Assembly (NCBI RefSeq): GCF_000764305.2
Contig: NW_025939587.1
Coordinates: 1-64,000, forward strand
DNA: 64,000 nt
Reading direction: 5' to 3'
Source: Hyalella azteca
Taxonomy: Eukaryota > Arthropoda > Malacostraca > Amphipoda > Hyalellidae
Below, piece after piece: positions 1 to 10,300 of this stretch. Every line of letters begins with the position of its first letter. The stretch's first letter is position 1. Made by a program: the position numbers and the translations under genes. The notes below the pieces were generated by a model. That model did no database searches. It was given only the letters and a program-made list of their open reading frames with translations, and was not told the origin of the DNA.

Positions 1-81
1 GCAAAATCCACCAATCACAGACAAGAAAATAGAGCGTAAGTACTTACGTTCACTTAGCCAGTTTTGAAAGTATGGGCCCTG
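1..81 (-). mobile_element. MITE, copy 1 (cut by window edge)
   Basis: Reverse complement of the elements at 5063 and 21505. It shows the terminal motif GGGCCCATACTTTCAAAA and the internal 14-bp palindrome CGTAAGTACTTACG. The other end lies outside the window. Confidence 0.8.
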
Positions 82-149
82 GAGGATAAAGCTATACCAG
101 AGCAACACGTCTAAGGTGCCGCCTTTACTATACGTTGCTTTTGGAAACG

Positions 150-390
150 ATATGAGCGAATTAAAGTAACTTATAAACGATAAAATACGATAAACTATAT
201 GAGCGTATTAAAGTAACTTATAAACGATAAAGTATGATAAAAAGATATGAGTGTACTAAAGTAACTTACACACGATAAAGAATGCTAAAATCATATGATG
301 GTATTTAGGTAAGTTATACACAATAAGGTATGATAAAATGATATGGTATTTAGGTAACTTATGCACAGTAAAGTATGATAAAATGATGGT
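150..390. repeat. diverged minisatellite, about 48 bp x 5
   Basis: Degenerate tandem units built on AAAGTAACTTATAAACGATA and TATGAGCGTATTA. AT-rich, beyond the 3' end of the agrin-like gene. Confidence 0.75.
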
Positions 391-482
391 ATTAATTTAT
401 CAAAATACCGTTTTAGACGATATCGAGACAAACTTGTCATGGAAGACATAGCAACAACAACAACATTAAAGGTCGCTGTCTG

Positions 483-511
483 CCCCCCCCCCCCCCCNGG
501 AGGGGGGGGGG
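483..511. other. C-run / G-run inverted repeat with one undetermined base
   Basis: Fifteen C, one N, GGA and about ten G form a potential hairpin flanked by TG and CA. The N at 498 sits at the centre, probably an unresolved assembly position. 513-837 is otherwise unremarkable AT-rich sequence. Confidence 0.7.
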
Positions 512-837
512 CACACCACCACCTGGCTGGTCACTATTTGGACATTGACCCATACATTTTATGAGTGCAGATAGTCCCACGAAACACAGCAGCAACAAAG
601 ACCAACAACAACAACAATGACACTCACAACACAATCAATAAAGATAATAAACTTAACATCGAACACGCTATCCACAACACTTTCACACTCGTTGTGTACG
701 TCTTTTCTTTGATACATTCACATTTACAATATATACATTTCCTTCTAGTAGGACATTCATCTATTTAATAAATTAAAATTATATTTATATCGAGCCGCCC
801 TCATGCAGCTGAATACCTATAGCGCGGGGCCTAAAAT

Positions 838-1672
838 GTCTGCTACGTTAACGTACGTTCTGCTACGTTAACGTACGTTCTGCTACGGTATCGTACGTTC
901 TGCTACGTTAACGTGCGTTCTGCTACGTTAACGTACGTTGCGCTACGTTAACGTACGCTCAGCTACGTTAACGTACGTTGCGCTACGGTAACGTACGTTC
1001 TGCTACGTTAACGTACGTTCTGCTATGTTAACGTACGTTCTGCTACGTTAACGTACGTTCTGCTACGTTAACGTGCGTTCTGCTACGTTAACGTACGTTC
1101 TGCTACGTTAACGTACGTTCTGCTACGGTAACGTACGTTCTGCTACTTTAACGTACGCTCAGCTACGTTAACGTACGTTGCGCTACGTTAACGTGGGTTC
1201 TGCTACATTAACGTACGTTGCGCTACGTTAACGTACGTTCTGCTACGTTAACGTACGTTCTGCTACGTTAACGTACGTTCTGCTACGTTAACGTGCGTTC
1301 TGCTACGTTAACGTACGTTCTGATACGTTAACGTACGTTCTGTTACGTTAACGTACGTTCTGCTACGTTAAAGTACGTTCTGCTACGTTAACGTACGTTC
1401 TGCTGCGTTAACGTACGTTCTGCTACGTTAACGTACGTTCTGCTACGTTAACGTACGTTCTGATACGTTAACGTACGTTCTGTTACGTTAACGTACGTTC
1501 TGCTACGTACGTTCTGCTACGTTAACGTACGTTAACGTACGTTCTGTTACGTTAACGTACGTTCTGCTACGTTAAAGTACGTTCTGCTACGTTAACGTAC
1601 GTTCTGCTACGTTAACGTACAATCTGCTACGTTAACGTACGTTCTGCTACGTTAACGTACGTTCTGCTACAA
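838..1672. repeat. 20-bp palindromic satellite, about 41 copies
   Basis: Unit TGCTACGTTAACGTACGTTC in an unbroken array with scattered point changes and one rearranged patch near 1500-1550. Each unit contains the perfect palindromes ACGTTAACGT and ACGTACGT. There are no unique spacers, so it is not CRISPR-like. Confidence 0.95.
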
Positions 1673-2324
1673 TTATGGAAGGTAATGTCGTTAAGGGAGG
1701 GTAATGGTGCTAGGAATACGTATATCCTCTGCCATTAGCTCTTGAAAAATGGGTTATTATAACGTTTACAATAACCTTAAAAGAATTCTTAATTAATTAT
1801 TACTCTTTTTAATTTTGCAATGACTTCTTGAATGAATTACTTTCAAATTCTTAATGAATTTTTCGAAGATGAGATATTACTTGAAAAAACCAACTGATTA
1901 ATCCTGATTACTGTAAAATGAGTCGCTAAGTTAAAATAATGCATTTCCAACCTAAAAAAAATTGACACAAATCTATTATTTACTCCTAAAATACAATAGA
2001 TTTTTCTATTCTTCTATTATTCTAAACACTCCAATATCAATGCCGCTCAGGATTATGTAAAAATCGTTCAAAATTTTTGAATAATTAATTCTTTCAAAAT
2101 AAATTTAGTTTCATCGTTGCTTGTTCTGCAATTCAGTCGCTAAATTTTTTCTTCCAATCTAGCCTATGTAGGTTCGGATAATTCATAAAAATCAAAAATT
2201 TAGTAGAGGTAGAATAAGAATTGTATAACGAAACTATTCGATGCTATCAGCGCTATAATCAGACAGGTAGAAGATAAAAGGTAGAGAGATTATAAATTCT
2301 CTGATATATAATCAGAGGATAGGT

Positions 2325-2610
2325 AGAACTACTTATTCATTGCAGTCTGATTTACTACCTATTCTCTGCAGTCTGATTTACTACCTATTCTCTGCAGTCT
2401 GATTTACTACCTATTCTCTGCACTCTGATTTACTACCTATTCTATGCACTCTGATTTACTACCTATTCTCTGCACTCTGATTTACTACCTTTTCTCTGTA
2501 GTCTGATTTACTACCTATTCTCTGTAGTCTGATTTACTACCTATTCTCTGTAGTCTGATTTACTACCTATTCTCTGTAGTCTGATTTACTACCTATTCTC
2601 TGTAGTCTGC
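2325..2610. repeat. 26-bp minisatellite, about 11 copies
   Basis: Units of GTCTGATTTACTACCTATTC plus TCTGCA or TCTGTA. Copies fall into runs ending in GCA and GTA, suggesting block-wise expansion. Confidence 0.9.
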
Positions 2611-2924
2611 AGATGGAAGGCGTTTCCCATTTTCAGCATCGATTTCATATAACCTGAACTATTTTAAATCGTAAATACTTCAAGTTACTACTCAAAAGCA
2701 AGCAGATAAGAATGCTAACATATGTTGATTATTAATTAAGAGCAAAGAGGTTTTGATATTATCTTAGTTTGATTATAAGTTAAAAGATATCGGTTAATAA
2801 TGTTAGCTAACGTTGATTATGTATACGGGGGATGGAACCTTCGTAAGTCTTAATATAGCGCACAATTACAATATAATTAATATATGAGAAGAAAACTATT
2901 CCATTGCAATCATGAGATGCACTG

Positions 2925-3075
2925 GTAACTATTACCTGTATAATAATTACCACACAGCACGGTAACTCGTCCTTGCACCGGTAACTATCACCACACAGCA
3001 CGGTAACTCGTCTTGCACTGGTAACTATTACCTCTATAATCATTACCACACAGCACGGTAATTCGTCTGAATTGA
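2925..3075. repeat. short tandem repeat, 3 copies
   Basis: Units built on ACCACACAGCACGGTAACTC and CTGGTAACTATTACC, of unequal length (about 65 and 48 bp). 3076-3725 has no recognisable feature beyond short ACTAGTACCTA repeats near 3630-3720. Confidence 0.7.
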
Positions 3076-3726
3076 ACGCACCTTAAGTTTACATGCGACG
3101 GTGAATTTAAATTAAAGTCATTATTGTTGAAATCTTAAAACTAATGACTTATATTATGGTATATTATATTAATAGGATTTAGAAAGCATACAGGACACAC
3201 GCACAGCAAATGGAAAAGACACAATGCTATGTTGAGGAATGTTTTTATATACAACTTTTTTCTTCTTATGTTATCATTACCATGTTAACAATCCCTAATT
3301 ACGGCATACTTGTTATCTGTATCACACTTACAATGAAGTGGTTAACTATGTCACTTATATGTCAAAGCTAGTTCTCTGTTATGTTTCAGTCATAATTTAT
3401 AACGTATAACTTTACGACACGCTGTAAACTTATTTGAAAGAAGAAACGTTTTTTCGTCGATCGATTCACAACTTTGTCAGAATACTTGAGTTTGCATCGT
3501 TTTTACAGATATTGAGGACATCTAGCGTGGTATAAGTTTTGTGAAGATTATAAATTCTGCGGTGACCTTATCTCCTGGACACAATATATTTTACAATTGG
3601 AGATTGAAATAATAATAGATAACTAATAGGTCACTAGTACCTACCCAGATACTAGTACCTAGCATCCGTCACCTAATAGGATTCGCTGGTACCTATCTTG
3701 ATACTGATACCTAGCGCAGGGATAGG

Positions 3727-3732
3727 TTTAAT
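3727..3732 (-). promoter_or_regulatory. possible poly(A) signal for the agrin-like gene
   Basis: TTTAAT on the plus strand gives ATTAAA on the minus strand, about 500 bp after the stop codon and just beyond the 3' UTR repeats. No AATAAA is seen nearer. This is a weak single-hexamer call. Confidence 0.25.
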
Positions 3733-3924
3733 TCTTGGCTGATATTTGAATACTAGAATAGCAAAATAAACATGTCGTTTGGACGGGTGTTCAGTAGTTC
3801 AATGGAACAGAGACTTCATTTTGAAGAAAAATTACAGCAAGGAGACAATTGCTGTTTGTTGAACTGGATTTTAAATTCCTATGAGTGAAAAGATACCATA
3901 TGATATGTTAAAATTTGCATGAAT

Positions 3925-4300
3925 ACTGGAGCTTTGTGATGTTAACGCACTGCCTCCACCTGTAGGAACTAGTGGCAGAAGTGAACTAGGAACTAGTAGC
4001 AGAAGTGGAATGGGAGGTTGTGGCTTATAGTGGAGTAGAACTTCCTCCACCAGTAGACTGTGCACTAGGAACTTAGTAGCAGAAGTGGAATGGAGGGTTG
4101 GTGGCATGGTGGAGTAGAATTTTCTCCAGCAAAAGACTGTGCACTAGGAACTTAGTAGCAGAAGTGGAAAGGAGGGTTGGTGGCATGGTGGAGTAGAACT
4201 TCATCCACCAGTAGACTGTGCACTAGGAACTTAGTAGCAGAAGTGGAATGGAGGGTTGGTGGCATGGTGGAGTAGATGAACCTCCCTGCCATCCACCATC
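3925..4300. repeat. 79-bp repeat copied from the agrin-like terminal exon
   Basis: At least three well-kept units (start points near 4061, 4140 and 4219) plus decayed ones. On the minus strand each contains CTACTCCACCATGCCACC and CACTTCTGCTACTAA, i.e. the last codons and stop of the terminal exon. The array runs from the exon into the presumed 3' UTR. Confidence 0.85.
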
Positions 4301-4376
4301 AGCCTGTCCACACATCCTCTGAAGAGCGTGTGGAACGAAGGAGGAAGCTGGGGAGATACAGGTCCTCCAGCTCCAC
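4231..4376 (-). CDS. agrin-like terminal exon: LamG3 C-terminus and stop
   Basis: Acceptor CTTCCCCAG|GTGGAG. Reads LPPSFHTLFRGCVDRLMVDG and REVHLL, the LamG ending, then HHATNPPFHFCY and TAA at 4233-4231. The cysteine near the end may pair with the FRGC cysteine, as in other LG3 domains. The last codons and the stop lie in the first unit of a 79-bp repeat that continues into the 3' UTR. No good donor follows, so I treat it as the last exon. Confidence 0.7.
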
Positions 4377-7300
4377 CTGGGGAAGGTAGAGGTTTCTGTC
4401 GGTCATATTCTAACTTCATCAAAATATCTTTAATAATTAACCACGTTTAGTTGGCTTTCTGCCACTTGATTTCGTTAATTAGTTAAAAAGATATTATTGA
4501 TTAAACATCAATAGATTGAAATGCATGTCAATCTACTGATCTTATTATTAAGACTTTCGATGTTCAGGTTTAAATAACTAAAGGTTCTCATAATTTACCA
4601 CAATGATTGATTCAAGGTGCTGGTGGTTACACACCTGGAACACTTAATGTCTTTGCTGGTCTTTTTACTATGAAGCGATCAAGGCCCTCCGTCCACCCAG
4701 AGCACCCACCTCTTCACCCAAGATACCCCCCTCCCCTATGCACCCTCTCACGGTGAAGCAACTTCCCGCCTGACTTCTTGAATCAATCCACATAAGAAAC
4801 AGTTCATTCTTATGTTAACCTTGTCATAGCCGTTTTGCTCCTTGTCAGTTCATCTCCAATGCTTGACAACATTTAGTAATCCCCGAAGATAGCTGAATGG
4901 GGGCGCCAATACTTCAGTCGGTGACGCGCCTCATCTTAACCAAGCAAGTTCATCTCCAGCACTAGACCAATAAACTTGTCTCACACCCTTCAGTCGTATC
5001 TTAGCCTCTCCCTAACCTTGGTGTACTTAATTATCTTATAAGTTCCGACTTTTTACCTTCAAGGGCCATACTTTCACAACTCGCTAAGTGAACGTAAGTA
5101 CTTACGCTCTATTTTCATGTCCATGATTGGGGGATTTTGCATGAAAGCCCGTCAATGATTGGCTGATGAGCTTACGATCTCTTAATTTTTTTTTGAAAGT
5201 ATTGGCCCGGGACCTCTACAACGGTACCCACCCAGCCAGACGTGCCCGTCGGTACCCACCCAGCCAGACGTGTCGTGTCCGTCGGTACCCACCCAGCCAG
5301 ACATGCCCGTCGGTACCCACCCAGCCAGACGTGCCCGTCGGTGCGCACCCAGCCAGACGTGCCCGTCGGTACCCACCCAGCCAGACGTGCCCGTCGGTAC
5401 CCACCCAGCCAGACGTGCCCGTCGGTACCCACCCAGCCAGACGTGCCCATCGGTACCCACCCAGCCAGACGTGCCCATCGGTACCCACCCAGCCAGACGT
5501 GCCCGTCGGTACCCACCCAGCCAGATGTGCCCGTCGGTACCCACCCAGCCAGACGTGCCCGTCGGTGCGCACCCTGGCAGCGTCGCGGCCGTGCGCGCGG
5601 CCCCGCGTCGGGCGGTGGTTGTCCACCTTCAGCAGCAGGCGGCGGTGGCGGCGCGTGACGCGCACCACGTGCCATAACCCGTCGCCCACGGGCTCCTGAC
5701 GCGGACGTCAGTCACGGAGGCATTATAATTAAATTTAAGACTAAAATCTTCATGTCAAAGATCGGGATCTTCAGGGCCATGATTGTCATTTTTTAGACCA
5801 TGAATTGTTCAAACGAGGATTGGTTATAATTAAAGTTCGAAGGCATTGTTGTTGAAAAAATTTATAAATGACAGAATCATATCATATTCACCAATGACCA
5901 TGAATTGATCAAACGCGGATTAGTTATAAAATTAAATTGTATTAAAGTTCGAAGGCATTGTTGGTAAAAATTTTATGAATGGCGGAACCATATCCTATTC
6001 ACAAATTGTTAAAAAAACTGTACGAATGGCGGAATCAATTCATATTCACAAATGATGACCTGCGGTTACTCACGTCGGCAGTGAGGACAAAAGGGCGCCG
6101 CCCTCCCGCCGGGTGCGTCTGCAAGGCGACGCTGGGGCGGCCGTCGACGAGGGCCAAACTCAGGAAACTCAGATGGGATTTCGTCCCCACTTTGTGGGGC
6201 TCTTTACCCCCACTCGAAGTCTTATGGACCTCCCCAACCCAGAGTAGGACTCCGTCGGGGCCTTCTGCTCTGAAGCTGACCTCCAGGACCTCCTGCGTCC
6301 TGTGGGGTGAAGGGCCCTTCTGCTGCAGGAGGTCGTCCGAAGGCACGTAGTCCAGGTAGTCGTAGTCGGGGTGACTCCAGGGGAGGTAGTTGGCCAAAGT
6401 CTTGCCCCTAGACAAGACAAGACAAGATATGTAAATATGTATAGATAAAATAATCTACATCACGACGTGGACTGGGCATTAATGTTAACTTTATTGCAGT
6501 TATTCAACGCAATGATACATGAAATATATACGAAACATCTGTGAAATTTTACTTCTTCAAACTCATCTGTGCAGATTACTGCACTCACCCATGCACCAGC
6601 TGGTCCCGGTACTGCACTCACCCGTGCACCAGCTGGTCCCGGTACTGCACTCACCCGTGCACCAGCTGGTCCCGGTACTGCACCGGTGCAGTTCCCGTGA
6701 GTCGCACAGGGACGTCCAGTGAACTTTCTTGCGTGGCTGCGGGATAAAAAAAATTATCCCGCGACTCAGAGAATCCAGTAACTTCATTCACATTTCACCG
6801 GCCAATCATCATTCACGTTCCATTTGCAAATCACCATTTAAGTTCAATTTACCAATCGACATTCATGTTCCATATGTTAATTGTAAAAATGGCCACTAAT
6901 ATTTCGGTGGCCACGAATAAAAATCATGTTCCATTTATTAATTATCATTCACGAGTAAAAAGGCACTTATTGGCCACCGAAAATTTTAACACACGAAAAA
7001 TTTTCAAGTTAATTGCAGTGTGGTGACCTCTGAGACAGCGCCCCGGACTCACCGTGCTGACAGTGCCTCCCCGTGTACGGGACGGTGCACCTGCAGTGGT
7101 ACCACTCCAGCTGCGGGATACACAGACCCCCGTGTGCACACGGGTTGGGGTGACACGGGGCCCCACGGTATTCCACGACACCCGTGACCCGTGAAGCCGA
7201 GGCCAGGAGGCGACCGTGGGGAACGCCCCCCACCTCCAGCCTCTGCACCACACCCCTGAAGGGGGGCGCGTAGCCCAGCTCCCCGGGGGGTGACACTTCA

Positions 7301-10300
7301 GGGCTGATAGGCAAAATATTGTTAACATTTATTATCTAAAGACGTGATTATTGTTTGGACGTTTTTCTTTAACTTGATTTGAGTTTGTGCGAATGTGTTA
7401 TTATTTTGTTCTATTTAAATGTATTTGAACACTTCTATGTTCGCTCGGTTAAGATCTTACTATACTTGCTTAACGTCAGTGGTTGAAGCCTCATGCACTA
7501 GCCTTAAATCTACATTTTGATGACTAGCCTTTAAGCTGTTAATTAACTTGCATGCACTGATAATATAATTGTTAATATAATAATATTGTTCATTTAAGCT
7601 CAAGCGAACACTCGTTATGCAGTTTTCATTATTTTTCTTCTAAAGTTCTCAAGGGGAACTCTTGTCTAGGTTCCCTCAACGGAAACAAATGGGTTAGTTA
7701 TTTTGATTATTTTGAAATTGTTATTATTGTTCGTACATTATTTTGCTCAACATACTGCAATAAACAGTGTTACAACTTGAATTGATTATAAGATTTTGAT
7801 TATAAAAAATTGCGCTGCAACTTCTCCACGCGACAAAATTTCTTCTCGCTTCGAATCACCGACATGTGGAACAGCCTCCCCAATGACATCGTTGGCGCTC
7901 CAAGTATGAACGCGTTCAAGAACAGACTAGATAAAGCTATGGAAAAATATATGTTCAGATTTGAAATGCCTAGCTCCTTATCGAACCCGTGGAAGTCTAG
8001 TAGCTTCTTCAAACTATCGCCAGTCATGAAAAGATCCGGTCAAATGACACGAGTTTAGATCTATGAACAAGGCACGAAATGGAAAAGAATCGGCGACAGG
8101 CCACATCAGGCCTACACTTCAGAGCCGACATCACTATGTTATGTTATGTTATAAGATAGGTTCTAACTTCTTATCTACGTTATCCAGATAAGAATCCGGG
8201 CAACCTCCGAATATGCAATTTAACCTGCCATACTATCAGCTTGCTTCTTTACTTGTTACCTACCGGCCACAACGTTATTTTATTTTGTAACCCACGATTT
8301 AATGACGAGGATAGAGAGAGCGAGAAATTTAACATGCGTTACAGTGACTAATTGCTTTAAATTAAATATTGTTATATTCACTCCTTGATTTCTGTACTGC
8401 TACTGATAACAGCCAATTTTGCATGCCGTGCGAACCACTGCTGCGGCTATTTGTGTCTTACGTGGCCGCTGTTCATCCACTTTGTTTAGGTGTTAAATAT
8501 AGTATCTTCATTTTTGTTGATTTTTTTATTCACACTTGTACCGAAATTCAGTAATATTGCTGCATTGTAATATGTATTACAGTTACACACAAAGTAAATA
8601 GGAACTCTCGCCTTGTACTGAATTAAATATGTTATCATCATCGTAATACATTACATAATTAATCCGCCATTTTCTTACTTAAATGAAAAAGGCGTCTAAT
8701 AGTAGTTTTCATTGCTATGCTGAATTTTGATGCATGATTAAATAGTGTAAGGTAACTGGTAGGGTAACTGGTATGGTTACTGGTAGGGTAACTGGTAGGG
8801 TAGCTGGTAGGGTAGCTGGTAGGGTAACTTGTATGGGAACCGGTATGGTTACTGGTAGGGTAACTGGTATGCTAACTGTATGGTAATTAGCATAGCAGTA
8901 GAATGGTTGGTTGTACAATGAAAGATCCGCATTGTGAATACCATTAGCTCCTTCATCACCTTAACCCTCCGAGGTAGAGAGGCGTGTGAAGAGACATGGT
9001 TCCACTCATCAAGCCGGGGCGAGACTCCGCCTCGTCCACCAAAGTGTCTCGTCCCGTCTCGTCCGCCATGACGGCTTCTGCGCCGTCCACCTTCAGGGAC
9101 GCGCGAAGACCTCGTCGCCATACTACCGTCCGCTGCCACCACCCAGCCCTAATGGCCGCAACGCTCCTGCAACACACAACCGGTCACACTACATCAAACC
9201 CTGACGGCCGCAACGCTCCTGCAAGACACAGTCAGTCACACGCCATCCAGCCCTGACGGCCGCAACGCTCCTGCAACACACAGTCAGTCATACGCCATCC
9301 AGCCCTGACTGCCGCAACGCTCCTGCAACACACAGTCAGTCACACGCCATCCAGCCCTGGCGGCTGCAACGCTCCTGCACCACACTGTGTGATAATGTTT
9401 CTGGCGCCGGCGTACACGCACATAAATAGGTACCTCAGGTTGAGACGAGGAAAGATGGAACGAAGACGAGGAAGGTGGGTAAAAGAAGGAGAGAAATTAA
9501 TGCGGGAAAGGAAGAAGCACTGAGAGGTCCCCGTTGAGATCAAAACGATCTAATTACAAAAAGGGAAGAAAAAATGATAAGAAAAGACAGAAGTTTCGAG
9601 ACCCTTAGAGAGAAGGTAGATGGAGCCGGCGAATATTTGTCTTCCGAGTCGACTCGAGACGGTGTCCAGAAACTTGGAAGCAATCGCTGGCGCGGGTGTC
9701 CCCAAAAAGTAGGCACACAAAGGCCATATAGCGTGTGAAATCACCATCATTGTTTCAAATTGAATTGCTCCTTCATCATGCAACATGTCCTATCGTACCA
9801 CCACCAAAGTCTGTCTGAACCGCTCTGGCAACACAGTCAACAACTTTCCCTGCATGTGTCACACACTCACGTGACGTTAACAATGATATCTCTCATCCTG
9901 TAGAGGAGCTGGACTTGACCGTCAATGAGACGCAGACTAAAGAAATCTCCTCTGCCTTGTGAATCGTGCCCTTGGTACAGCAGCAAGCCGTTGCGTTGGC
10001 CCTCCGAAGCCAGGAACCACAGCTCGAGACGCGCCTCCTCTGACCGCAGGCCTCCTATAGGAGGCAGCTCCAGGAAACTCCCAGACCCGCTAAACTCTGG
10101 AACTTCCACCCAGCTCTGTAGCTCTGCATTCACTGGAATGGATGAGAGGAAATGTTCCGCTGAACTTTGACACTTCCTGCAGCTTTGCAGATGGACAATC
10201 ACTGAAATGAATGAGTAAAATGGTCTACTGAAATTTGAAACTTTCACTCTGCTCTACAACTCAGTATTCACGTAAAGTGATGAATGGGAAAGGTTCCGCA

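Noticed and set aside
838..1672. CRISPR-like array
   Set aside because: Contiguous 20-bp tandem units with no unique spacers, in a eukaryotic context.
5166..5699. Repetitive proteins encoded on either strand of the 28-bp array
   Set aside because: Open in all frames because of unit composition. Only the last 19 bases on the minus strand belong to a supported exon.
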